Shown piece by piece: positions 8,208-16,413 of a DNA stretch of 64,000 bases. Source of the DNA: Flavobacterium sp. KMS (GTDB lineage Bacteria; Bacteroidota; Bacteroidia; Flavobacteriales; Flavobacteriaceae); contig NZ_JSYP01000014.1 of the NCBI RefSeq assembly GCF_000813005.1, forward strand, positions 124,001-188,000. The letters are read 5' to 3'. Both the position numbers and the translations under genes were made by a program. Numbering within the stretch: position 1 is the first letter of the stretch; the number at the start of each line of letters is the position of its first letter. Under the pieces are notes generated by a model. The model ran no database searches, was not told where the DNA came from, and saw only the letters and a program-made list of their open reading frames with translations.

Positions 8208-9488
8208 TTATTTAGGATATTGACGCACTGTTTTTGCGATATTCAAATAAAAGTCATTCAGGTAATCAATAGAAATTGTTTTATCTGGCATTACTATACT
8301 TAAATGGTCCGGACCACCTGAAATAATTGGATTTACATACCATATACCTTTACTTCTCCCGCTAGCATTTTTAGCCGTATTTGCGTCTTGGTAAGGTTGA
8401 CCTATAGGATACATAGCACTGGCTTTTTGGATGGCCCCATCGTTATAACGCCATTCCATGTAGCCCAAAGGTAGATCCCTATCTGTCATACCCATTCTTG
8501 CTGCGGTTATTTTTAGCATTGGATTCATACTTTCCTGAGGTAGTCTTATGTCGCTATTTCCTAAGCCTGGAACTGTGGCATCCAATGTATAGGTTTGATA
8601 ATATACATTTGGCGATATGCTGCAATAGGCATTTTGTTCACGAGAAGCAGTAATAGTCAAATCATAACTACTGTTATCGGTAGTTGTCCATAGCCTGCTT
8701 TTTATTACCTGCTCCCAATAATCATCAAAACTTTGTCCTTGTTTCTTTTCAATACCCCATTGTTGGAGATTGAAGTCATAAAAGTTTTCGGAAGTTGATA
8801 CTCCTGCCACTACTGCCACTTCGTATAGAAAGTCTTTTAGTTGGCTAAATGGTAATATATTACCATCATCGGCGGTGATAGTACCGTTATGGCATCCGCA
8901 AATAGAAGTAAAGCTGTTTACCCAGCCTTTTTTACCACCTTTAAACAAATCCGAAGTAGGCGCTTCATCATTTGTTTTAGGCACAAAAGCCATTTCTTGC
9001 GGATCTCCATTCTCTAATAACTGGATCAGAAAGCGAGGAGTAGGACCTCCCATACTATGTCCTATCAAGTGTATTTTACTTTTACCATCCCAGTTAGGAT
9101 ACAATCCCTCGTAAAACTTACCATATCGGGCATGCCCATATTTTGCCGAATGTACTGCACCATAATCAACCTGACCTCCTTTGATATAATAATAAAGCTC
9201 AATAGCTCTGTCCCAATTACTGGATAAAGGACCTACAGATGCAGTATAAGTTTCATAACCTTGTGACTTAAGATACTCTTGGATATCGCCCTTGCCACCC
9301 CAATAATGATATCCATTCATTTCATCTCTGCCCCACCCCATAAAGCCATGTACGAGTACAATGGGATAATCATTTTGTTTAACATTGAGATTTTCACTAT
9401 CGTCAGAAGAATCATTCTTACTGCAACCTGTAAATAAAACAATAGCAATAATAAATACTGCTACAGGTAAATAAATCTTTTTTTTCAT
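8208..9488 (-). CDS. Lipoprotein lipase, family I.5-like (triacylglycerol lipase)
   Basis: A 426-aa secreted alpha/beta hydrolase. I chose the ATG at 9488 because it begins a lipoprotein signal peptide (MKKKIYLPVAVFIIAIVLFT, then GC with Cys22 in a lipobox). The 18 codons in front of it add a second, unneeded hydrophobic stretch. The oxyanion segment 'IVLVHGFMGWGRDEM' (43-57), the 'ASVGPLSSNWDRA' strand-helix, the 'HSAKYGHARYGKFYEGLYP' segment and the nucleophile elbow GHSMGG (Ser145) match family I.5 lipases of Gram-positive bacteria (Staphylococcus, Geobacillus). The likely catalytic His is in 'GGPDHLSIV'. It should act on lipid esters at the cell surface. Confidence 0.85.
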   Translation of the reverse strand: MKKKIYLPVAVFIIAIVLFTGCSKNDSSDDSENLNVKQNDYPIVLVHGFMGWGRDEMNGYHYWGGKGDIQEYLKSQGYETYTASVGPLSSNWDRAIELYYYIKGGQVDYGAVHSAKYGHARYGKFYEGLYPNWDGKSKIHLIGHSMGGPTPRFLIQLLENGDPQEMAFVPKTNDEAPTSDLFKGGKKGWVNSFTSICGCHNGTITADDGNILPFSQLKDFLYEVAVVAGVSTSENFYDFNLQQWGIEKKQGQSFDDYWEQVIKSRLWTTTDNSSYDLTITASREQNAYCSISPNVYYQTYTLDATVPGLGNSDIRLPQESMNPMLKITAARMGMTDRDLPLGYMEWRYNDGAIQKASAMYPIGQPYQDANTAKNASGRSKGIWYVNPIISGGPDHLSIVMPDKTISIDYLNDFYLNIAKTVRQYPK

Positions 9489-9930
9489 AATAATGGTTTT
9501 AAGTACAATCGGAAAGTTAAATAATATCTTTTTCAACATCACTTCTTATATATTGCATGTATTTTTTGATCTTTATTCACAATCAATATTTGTCTATAAT
9601 AGTAGCAATAGTTTCTAAAGACTTCCTACGACGGATAATATTAAACTGAGTTAAAAAATATGTCAAAATTTTATGGTTTGCATAATATTTACTGTATGCG
9701 TTCAAAAATTATTTAATAAAAATATGCACTAAAAAAAAATTATTTAACCTCTAAAAGGCAAAAGAATATTAAAATAAGGTGAATTATTTATCTGATTAAA
9801 AAACCTTTACGTATTTTTATATATTAGACATTCCGAAATTATTCTTTAAAAGCACTATAATTAATTCGTAAGATCTTGTTAAAGCTTATTTTAAGATTCT
9901 GTTTTTTTATTATAACTCCGATTTGTATAA
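9489..9930. other. Intergenic region without recognisable genes
   Basis: AT-rich DNA between the lipase start and the terminator of the decayed transposase. It must contain the lipase promoter, but no clear TANNTTTG box was found. No protein-like frame was seen on either strand. Confidence 0.5.
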
Positions 9931-9935
9931 TAAAA

Positions 9936-9970
9936 AAGAGGTTGTCTAAAAAGACAACCTCTTGTGGTTT
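9936..9970 (-). terminator. Hairpin terminator downstream of the transposase remnant
   Basis: A 12-bp perfect stem (aagaggttgtct at 9936-9947 with agacaacctctt at 9952-9963) has a 4-base loop. A T run follows on the minus strand. It lies 44 bp beyond the transposase stop and may be the original IS terminator or part of the IS end. Confidence 0.6.
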
Positions 9971-10006
9971 AAATATCATTTAATTTACAGAATGTTTCTT
10001 GAAAAT

Positions 10007-10734
10007 TTAAATTTGGCTAAAATAGTCTTCTATAAACTCGCCTAAGACTTCTACGAGGTCAAAAATGAGGTTGAAATTGCCCAAACGGGTTTTTGCTACC
10101 CTTTTAGAAAAGTTATGAGCAATAGCAATCAGACCAAATTCAATATTTACTTTGGCTGTTTTGGTAAGTGTAAATCTTTTAAATCCTTTGTTTTACTTGA
10201 TGTTTCCAAAAATCAGTTCTGGTTCAATACATCTTTTACTATAATTTCCCCTTGCCAACACACTTTCTGAATCCCATATTACATTGAATTTAAGTCTTTT
10301 ATCTTAAGATTGTATTTTATTTCTATCCTACTATTGACCTGCGCTTTAAAACATTGCCCACGCAAAGGACTAAAATATTTAGTGTGGTAAAATCAGTAGA
10401 AGTATGGTTGGTTGAGGAATATGTAATGATTAGATTTTCTGTAAAAATCTGAACATTATAACCCGTTTTTAATTGTCCGTTGCGCAAATGATCTTCTTTC
10501 ATGCGCATAAAAGTAATGCTACCCGTGAAAAAGTATTTTCAATATCATTTTAGGATGATAGCTGAATTTTACCCCCGCCCGCCTTTAAACTATGAAATAA
10601 TGTCTGAAATTTCTAACTGTTCAACAATACTAATCTATTAATCGGATAAAATAATTCTCTGGGATCAGATCATTTAAATTCAATGGAAAAAAATCTTGCT
10701 GATAAACCGAATGTAGTTTAAAAACTGGCTGCAT
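10007..10734 (-). pseudogene. Decayed IS1182-family transposase
   Basis: Conceptual translation on the minus strand starts MQPVFKLHSVYQQDFFPLNL and continues NDLIPENYFIRLID, then a stop. After a frame change it reads SIVEQLEISDII, and after a further change [13 protein letters not shown]; all of this is the N-terminus of IS1182-type transposases. It then jumps directly to [20 protein letters not shown] (10508 downward), a late part of the protein, so the central catalytic region is deleted. After further breaks and one in-frame stop it ends with GFKRFTLTKTAKVNIEFGLI and AIAHNFSKR. It has at least four inactivating changes and is not functional. Terminal inverted repeats were not resolved. Confidence 0.8.
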
Positions 10735-10838
10735 AATCATTGATTTTTAGTACCTAGATATAGGAAAAATCAAACCAAAAACAAAAAACTGCTCGAAATT
10801 ACTTTACGGACAGCTTTCTATATTTGGAAGTTTAAATA

Positions 10839-11180
10839 CTATTTATAAACACTTTCTTTTTTAAAGTGTAGCGTTAATAAGTAGTATACTACTGCTCTGT
10901 ATTTATGTTTGTTTGAGCGCCCGTATTTTTCTAATACTGCATCAATTCCTGCATCTAAAGCGGGACCATCTGGCAAGCCTAATTTTTTGATTAAAAAATT
11001 ATTCTTTACAGTATCTAATTCCGATTTTTGAGTTCCTGCAACTGTAGCTGCATCTGCGTTATATATTGACGGCCCACAACCGATGGTTACTTTTGTCAAT
11101 AAATCCATATTCGGAGTTACGCCGCATTTATCTTTTAAGTCAGCAGCATACTTTACAATTAATTCGTCTCTTGCGCTCAT
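10839..11180 (-). CDS. DUF2853-family protein
   Basis: A 113-aa cytosolic protein beginning MSARDELIVKYAADLKDKCG and containing 'IGCGPSIYNADAATVAGTQKSELDTV', which matches the DUF2853 family of small alpha-helical proteins in Bacteroidota and Proteobacteria. The function is unknown. It lies 102 bp downstream of menD on the same strand and may share its transcript. The ordinary composition and intact frame contrast with the transposase remnant right after it. Confidence 0.8.
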   Translation of the reverse strand: MSARDELIVKYAADLKDKCGVTPNMDLLTKVTIGCGPSIYNADAATVAGTQKSELDTVKNNFLIKKLGLPDGPALDAGIDAVLEKYGRSNKHKYRAVVYYLLTLHFKKESVYK

Positions 11181-11282
11181 AAATAAAATTTTAATATTTG
11201 ATTAATACTAGTTTATATTCTCAAATTTAAGCATTTATTCTATACAAGCCTTTATTTTAAGTAATTTTTATGAAAATTAAAC

Positions 11283-12944
11283 CTACAATAACTCTTTAAA
11301 AAACTGAAGTAATATTTTATCGTTTTCGACTGTTGGTGTAAAGATTTCTAAAATAGCTGGTGCCTCATTTACATTATACAGTGTTTCTAGTCCTGATTGT
11401 AACGAACTTTCATTGTCTGCTTTTATGTAATTCATCTTAAACATTCCCGCCAAATACTCAGCGGTTAAATGATGTGATGTTTCAAAAAAGGTATTAAACA
11501 CTGGTTGTTCCTGATGTCCTGGCAAAATACGGAAGATTCCTCCTCCTCCATTATTTATGATTATAATCTTAAAATTATTAGGGATATAACTGTTCCATAA
11601 AGCGTTACTATCGTACAAGAAACTAATATCTCCTGTAATAAAAACTACTGGTTTAGAATTGCCAACTGCAGCTCCTATGGCTGTCGATGTACTACCATCG
11701 ATACCACTTGTACCACGATTACAGAATACACTAATAGATGAATCGATATCTATTAATTGTGCATATCGAATGGCTGAACTGTTACTTATTTGTAACTGAC
11801 TATCCTTAGGCAATGATTCTATTACTTTTTCGAATACTTTAAAGTCCGAAAACGGGATTTTACTTAAATATTCCTTTGCTCTTACTTTTCTTAAATCATT
11901 TATTTTATTAATTCTTAAGAAGTAATCGCTCTCTATAGTTTCCGTTTGTGGTAAAAAGGCTTTAAAAAAATCATTTGGGTTTGTTTTTATATGCTTCGAT
12001 AAAGCTCCAAATGTATCATAAGCTCTTAATGTATCTATATGCCAATGTTGTTTTGGTTTGTACTTTCGTAAAAACGCCTTTATACGTTTAGAAACGATCA
12101 TTCCTCCAAAAGTTACTAAAATTTCAGGCTGAAAATCTTCAAAATCGGTGGCTGTAAATGGTGTAATTAAAGTATCGATGCTATTGATAAAACTCGGATG
12201 ATGTAAATTAGACGTTGTTTCGGTTAAAACTACTACTGATTTATCATTTGCCAATCCTTCGATTATTTCTTTATTAATTGTGTCTGGCTCGTTTACTCCC
12301 ACAAGTATCATCTTACGAGTCGATTTGTTCCAAGCAGCAACCATATCGGCTAAATCTCCAATTGTTTCTGGCTGGTTTTCTTTTACGTAAGTGTTTATTA
12401 TAGGTTTTACGGCAAGTTCTGAAACGGTTTCATACAATGGCTCTTCAAAAGGTGCATTAATATGTACTGGTCCTTTTTGGGCTCTGGCCGTATCTATGGC
12501 TTCGTTTATTTTCTTATCGTTATCAAACGAAACATCTTCATGTAAATTAGCGTTGTATAAAGAATGGTTTATATACACGTTTTCCTGACGAATGGTTTGC
12601 CCGTCGCCAATATCTATCTTGCTTTGCGGACGGTCTGCCGAGATTACTATTAACGGAATCTGGCTATAAAATGCTTCTGCAAAAGCGGGATAGTAATTTA
12701 ATAATGCTGAACCCGAAGTACATACTAAAGCTGTTGGTTGCCCAGTTTGTTGTGCGATTCCTAATGCAAAAAATGCAGCACATCTTTCGTCGGCTATGCT
12801 ATAGCACTGAAAAGCCGGATTACTAACAAATCCTATGGTTAAAGGTGCATTTCGTGATCCTGGAGATATAATTATGTTGGTGATTCCTTTTTCTAAACAA
12901 ATCTGAATGATACTCTGAGCCAGAGGTATTTTGGGGTAAATCAT
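11283..12944 (-). CDS. menD: SEPHCHC synthase (2-succinyl-5-enolpyruvyl-6-hydroxy-3-cyclohexene-1-carboxylate synthase)
   Basis: A thiamine-diphosphate enzyme that joins isochorismate and 2-oxoglutarate in the first committed menaquinone step. I start it at 12944 (MIYPKIPLAQSIIQICLEKG, 553 aa): this matches the usual MenD N-terminus, and a -7 promoter box lies only 22 bp upstream, so a longer product could not be made from that promoter. The 'IISPGSRNAPL' motif is MenD-specific. 'GDISFLYDSNALWN' followed by 'IIINNGGGGIFRI' forms the ThDP/Mg binding segment. DUF2853 follows. menF is not adjacent. Confidence 0.94.
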   Translation of the reverse strand: MIYPKIPLAQSIIQICLEKGITNIIISPGSRNAPLTIGFVSNPAFQCYSIADERCAAFFALGIAQQTGQPTALVCTSGSALLNYYPAFAEAFYSQIPLIVISADRPQSKIDIGDGQTIRQENVYINHSLYNANLHEDVSFDNDKKINEAIDTARAQKGPVHINAPFEEPLYETVSELAVKPIINTYVKENQPETIGDLADMVAAWNKSTRKMILVGVNEPDTINKEIIEGLANDKSVVVLTETTSNLHHPSFINSIDTLITPFTATDFEDFQPEILVTFGGMIVSKRIKAFLRKYKPKQHWHIDTLRAYDTFGALSKHIKTNPNDFFKAFLPQTETIESDYFLRINKINDLRKVRAKEYLSKIPFSDFKVFEKVIESLPKDSQLQISNSSAIRYAQLIDIDSSISVFCNRGTSGIDGSTSTAIGAAVGNSKPVVFITGDISFLYDSNALWNSYIPNNFKIIIINNGGGGIFRILPGHQEQPVFNTFFETSHHLTAEYLAGMFKMNYIKADNESSLQSGLETLYNVNEAPAILEIFTPTVENDKILLQFFKELL

Positions 12945-12965
12945 TTTCTTGGAAATTATAAAGTA

Positions 12966-12973
12966 CAAAGTTA
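12966..12973 (-). promoter_or_regulatory. -7 promoter element TAACTTTG for menD
   Basis: Read on the minus strand it is TAACTTTG, a full match to TANNTTTG. The transcript would start near 12958, about 14 bases before the menD ATG at 12944. This supports the short start and excludes the 25-residue extension. Confidence 0.55.
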
Positions 12974-13039
12974 GTAAGTTCAGAAATGATTTAGGGTATA
13001 AATAACAATATATTACCATCTAATTATAGAAAAAGGAAA

Positions 13040-13047
13040 TATATTTG
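13040..13047 (+). promoter_or_regulatory. -7 promoter element TATATTTG for the thioredoxin-like gene
   Basis: A full match to TANNTTTG, 33 bp before the ATG of the thioredoxin-like gene. It is divergent from the menD promoter, and the two -7 boxes are 66 bp apart. Confidence 0.5.
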
Positions 13048-13079
13048 TAACTATTATCTTTACTAAAAACAGTAGAATC

Positions 13080-14249
13080 ATGCGTTTTATTTATCTATCC
13101 TTACTTATCCTTTTTATTCATACCGGAAATGCTCAAAAACAATTTGTTCACGATGATATTACTTATAAAGATGCATTGGTTAAGGCTAAACAAGAAAACA
13201 AACCTGTTTTTATTATGCTTTATGCTACTTGGTGCCCGCATTGTAATGCAATGAAAAATAGCACTTTTCAGGATGCTACGGTAATGGCTTTTTTAAAGGA
13301 TAATTATATTTGTGTCTGGAAAGATATTGATAAAGAAGAAGGTCTTGCTCTAAAAACGAAGTTTGACACTAAATCACTACCTAGTTTTTTGATTGTTGAT
13401 GCTAATGAAACTGTTTTATATAATTTGAAAGGTGAAATAAAAACTCCTGAATTTTTAAACGAAATTAAAAATGCCTTAAATCCAAAAATGCAATTGCCTT
13501 ATTTGGAGTCTGTTTTTATGGCTGATCCAAGTAATGCTAATAAATGTTTGGCTTATTTAAATACGTTAAGAAAAGGCCGTGAAAGAGTCGATTTATCTAA
13601 AGCTACTCATACTTATCTTGCCACACAATCAGACGCTCAATTGCTTACCGAAATGAACTGGCGTATTATTGCAAATGGTGTGAGTGATATACAATCGCAT
13701 GAATTTCAATATGTATTACAACACCAAAAAGAGTTCGGAACTGTTGCTTCTGCTGATCGTGTAGAGAAAAAAATAATTAATATCGTTACCGAATTGCTTC
13801 GTCCTTATACTGAAAGCCTGGATACTATTAATTACTACAAACAGAGGGAAATTGCTAAGACGATTAAGCTTCAAAAAACTGATTCTCTTATTTTTTCTTA
13901 TGATTTAACCATTGCTGAAAGAAGTACTAATTGGGGATATTATAAGAAAACAACTTTAGATGGAACTCAAAAATATGTGTGGAATACTCCGAGTATCTTA
14001 AAAGAAATCGGTGAAGTATACTTAAAAAACATTACTGATGTTGAAAGTCTTAAAAAATCAATAGAATGGGTAAAACGCTCGTTAGAACTAAATGATTCTT
14101 ATGATGGTAATTTACTGTTATCCCGCCTTTATATTAAAATTAAAGACAAAAAATCGGCTTTGGTATATGCTAAGAAAGCAAAAGCTATTTGCAAGGAAAT
14201 GGATTGGGACTCTAAAGATGCCGATGCTTTACTAGCAGAACTTAAATAA
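13080..14249 (+). CDS. Periplasmic thioredoxin-fold protein with C-terminal helical repeat region
   Basis: A 389-aa protein with a Sec signal peptide (MRFIYLSLLILFIHTGNAQ). Residues 22-130 form a thioredoxin domain with the redox motif C52-P-H-C55 in 'ATWCPHCNAMKNSTF' and a 'SLPSFLIVD' cis-Pro loop. The Cys pair and 'F.D..V..FL...Y..' pattern resemble DUF255/Thioredoxin_7 proteins. Residues 150-389 are helical and end with TPR-like units ('NLLLSRLYIKIKDKKSALVYAKKA'). It probably reduces or oxidises disulfides in exported proteins; substrates are unknown. The GNAT gene follows after 23 bp. Confidence 0.82.
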   Translation: MRFIYLSLLILFIHTGNAQKQFVHDDITYKDALVKAKQENKPVFIMLYATWCPHCNAMKNSTFQDATVMAFLKDNYICVWKDIDKEEGLALKTKFDTKSLPSFLIVDANETVLYNLKGEIKTPEFLNEIKNALNPKMQLPYLESVFMADPSNANKCLAYLNTLRKGRERVDLSKATHTYLATQSDAQLLTEMNWRIIANGVSDIQSHEFQYVLQHQKEFGTVASADRVEKKIINIVTELLRPYTESLDTINYYKQREIAKTIKLQKTDSLIFSYDLTIAERSTNWGYYKKTTLDGTQKYVWNTPSILKEIGEVYLKNITDVESLKKSIEWVKRSLELNDSYDGNLLLSRLYIKIKDKKSALVYAKKAKAICKEMDWDSKDADALLAELK

Positions 14250-14272
14250 AACCACAAATAATACAACTCAAT

Positions 14273-14770
14273 ATGTCTGTTACACTTCGACAAGCCACCT
14301 CTGAGGATTTAGAAAAAATTCTTGATATTGTTAACTATTCTATTTTACATACTACGGCTAATTATAGCTATGAAATTCAGACTATTGATGTTCAGCAAAA
14401 ATGGTTTGAAGATAAGAATGCTAAAAACCTGCCCGTTATTGTAGCTGAGCTAGACGGTGAAGTTATTGGTTTTGGTAGTTATGGTCCGTTTAGAGAAAAA
14501 ATTGGCTATCAATACACCGTAGAGCATTCTGTGTACGTTACAGAAAACACAATTGGCAAAGGTATTGGTTCTAAATTATTGACTGAATTAATTCGGCTTG
14601 CTAAGGAACAGGGATATCACGTTATGATTGGTGCAATTGATGCTGACAATGCAGGAAGTATTACTTTTCATGAGAAGTTCGGATTTGTAGCAACTGGAAC
14701 TATTCGTGAAGTTGGGTATAAATTTGACCATTGGCTGGATTTGGTTTTCATGCAATTGATTCTTAAATAG
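14273..14770 (+). CDS. GNAT N-acetyltransferase, phosphinothricin-acetyltransferase-like
   Basis: A 165-aa single-domain GNAT enzyme. The acetyl-CoA-binding motif A appears as 'VYVTENTIGKGIGSKLLTELI' (R/Q-x-x-G-x-G/A type). The later 'IDADNAGSITFHEKFGF' and 'GTIREVGYKFDHWLDLVFMQ' are typical of the Pat/Bar/MnaT subgroup that acetylates phosphinothricin-like or methionine-derivative substrates. The real substrate cannot be read from sequence. It is flanked at 23 and 7 bp by its neighbours, so the three genes form one operon. Confidence 0.85.
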   Translation: MSVTLRQATSEDLEKILDIVNYSILHTTANYSYEIQTIDVQQKWFEDKNAKNLPVIVAELDGEVIGFGSYGPFREKIGYQYTVEHSVYVTENTIGKGIGSKLLTELIRLAKEQGYHVMIGAIDADNAGSITFHEKFGFVATGTIREVGYKFDHWLDLVFMQLILK

Positions 14771-14777
14771 AAATCTA

Positions 14778-15695
14778 TTGGAACAAAACTACACTATCGA
14801 AAAAGGTTTTCTTGAGGTCAGTAAACTTCATAAAATATATTATGAGGTTTGCGGAAATACAAATGGAGTTCCATACCTATTTGTTCACGGAGGGCCTGGT
14901 GCTGGTTTTTCTGAAAATGATAAACGTTTCTTTGATTTTAAAAAACATAAAGTGATTTTTTTTGACCAAAGGGGCTCTTCTAAAAGTGAACCTTTTGGCT
15001 GTATAGAAGAAAATAACACTCAACATTTAATCGATGATATCAATACACTTTTAAATCATCTGAATATTGATAAAATCAACATTTTTGGCGGTTCTTGGGG
15101 AACAACTTTAAGTCTTGTATATACCATTAAGAATCCTCAAAAAACTAAAAGTCTATTGCTTAGAGCTATTTTTCTGGGAGACAAAAAATCAATTGACCAT
15201 TTTACTAATGGCGGTATCAAAGATAAGTACCCAAAAGAATGGAATCGGTTTGAAAATAATGTCCCCGTAAACTCTAGACAAAAAATATCTGAATATTATC
15301 TATCACAGATGTTAAACGGAACAGCCGAAAACAAAGAATTCTATTGTTACGAATGGGCATTCTACGAAATATCTATTTTTAAACAAGAATTATCAGATAA
15401 GGAAATTGATGCTATTGTAAAACAAATTCCTTATCATTCTCTTTCAATATTAGAAGCACACTATCTTGGTAATAATTGTTTTATTGAAGAAGACTATATT
15501 ACTAAAAATGTGGATAAACTAGATAGCATACCAATAACTATAATTCATGGAGAAAACGATGTAATTTGCCCAATTGAATATGCTCAGGAACTACATGAAA
15601 AATTAAATAATTCTGTCTTATATATTGAAAATGCAGGGCATTCTGACACCGAACCTGCAATTGAAAATAGAATTATTACATTTTTAAACAACTAA
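14778..15695 (+). CDS. Proline iminopeptidase-like alpha/beta hydrolase
   Basis: A 305-aa S33-family hydrolase predicted to remove N-terminal proline from peptides. The oxyanion motif HGGPG (37-41), 'FFDQRGSSKSEP' (61-72) and the nucleophile elbow GGSWG (Ser106) are clear. The likely catalytic Asp is in 'IHGENDVICP' and His in 'NAGHSD'. The start is a TTG 7 bp after the GNAT stop: no ATG is near, and the peptide EQNYTIEKGFLEVSKLHKIY must be included because homologues contain it. No signal peptide is present. Confidence 0.85.
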   Translation: MEQNYTIEKGFLEVSKLHKIYYEVCGNTNGVPYLFVHGGPGAGFSENDKRFFDFKKHKVIFFDQRGSSKSEPFGCIEENNTQHLIDDINTLLNHLNIDKINIFGGSWGTTLSLVYTIKNPQKTKSLLLRAIFLGDKKSIDHFTNGGIKDKYPKEWNRFENNVPVNSRQKISEYYLSQMLNGTAENKEFYCYEWAFYEISIFKQELSDKEIDAIVKQIPYHSLSILEAHYLGNNCFIEEDYITKNVDKLDSIPITIIHGENDVICPIEYAQELHEKLNNSVLYIENAGHSDTEPAIENRIITFLNN

Positions 15696-16159
15696 AAATT
15701 GCTAGATAGAATTTCTAAACTTTGCGTGCTTTGCGTATCCCGAAGCGCAATATCATTAAGTTAAGCTCTTTTTTAGCCAGTCATGGTTAATTGTATTCTC
15801 GACAAAGATTGTCTATAAGGGAACGCGGATGACACAGATTCGCTAAAGCGAAAACACAGATAAAAACGGATTTTCTCTCGTCCTGACACTCAATGTCATT
15901 AAGTTAAGAAATTTCAGATTGAAGGTATGGTGTTTGTAAATAGTAAGATTGTCGATTTTTCTGAGGTTTCATTCATCTGAAATCAATCCCGACGCTTCGA
16001 GACGTTAATCAAAAATCATCAATCATTTTTCTCTATTTTCCCTTAACTTAATAACATTTAACGTCGGGATTGTGATCTTTGCGGTTAATTTTCTGTCACC
16101 AATTTTCACTAATTCATTTATTTAAAAAAGTTTGTTTGAATTAGCATCAAACTGTTCAA
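15696..16159. repeat. Intergenic repeat mosaic
   Basis: No gene is seen in this 464-bp gap between converging genes. It is built from pieces found elsewhere in the window: 'ctttgcgtgctttgcgta' (the CTTTGCG/AAAGGTT family), the 52-bp R4 repeat (15823-15874), and a 'cattaagttaag' motif at about 15752 and 15893 that returns inverted as 'cttaacttaat' near 16043. An inverted pair caatcccgacg/cgtcgggattg (near 15983 and 16062) frames the right half. Confidence 0.6.
15823..15874. repeat. Dispersed repeat R4, copy 1 (52 bp)
   Basis: Starts acgcggatgacacagattcg and contains a small hairpin ttcgctaaagcgaa. It aligns without gaps to 40554-40605 with 11 differences. The compensating change in the hairpin loop (ctaaag versus cttggg), with the ttcgc/gcgaa arms kept, suggests that the stem matters. 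Confidence 0.6.
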
Positions 16160-16381
16160 TTAGGTCCTATTTTTTACATTATTGATGTTATATACTGCTT
16201 TAATATGTTTTTTTATTCTTGAATTCTTTATAATCAATTTTTCATAGAGTTTAAAAGCTTGAAGTTCTTTGTTTGACAAATCATCTTTGCAGGACCAGTT
16301 CCAGAGCCTGTCTCTATAGACTAAATGTTCATTGACCATATATTTTTCGTGATCTACTATTGGTTTTATAATAATACTCAT
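16160..16381 (-). CDS. Small hypothetical protein
   Basis: A 73-aa basic protein with no signal or membrane segment. I do not recognise it. Residues 1-45 contain an unusual Trp/Tyr/His-rich stretch ('HEKYMVNEHLVYRDRLWNW'), and the rest is predicted helical. It ends 32 bp downstream of the histidine kinase on the same strand, so it may be the last gene of that unit. An ordinary intact frame and good spacing support a real gene. Confidence 0.5.
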   Translation of the reverse strand: MSIIIKPIVDHEKYMVNEHLVYRDRLWNWSCKDDLSNKELQAFKLYEKLIIKNSRIKKHIKAVYNINNVKNRT

Positions 16382-16413
16382 CTTACTACATTTATATTTT
16401 TATCTCTGAAGAA

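Noticed and set aside
9489-9542. 18-residue extension of the lipase
   Set aside because: The lipoprotein signal peptide starts cleanly at the ATG at 9488.
10323-10508. 61-aa reading frame as an independent gene
   Set aside because: It is the late part of the decayed IS1182-type transposase ([20 protein letters not shown]).
12945-13019. 25-residue extension of MenD
   Set aside because: A -7 promoter box lies inside it (12966-12973), and MenD proteins begin at MIYPKIPLAQ-type sequence.
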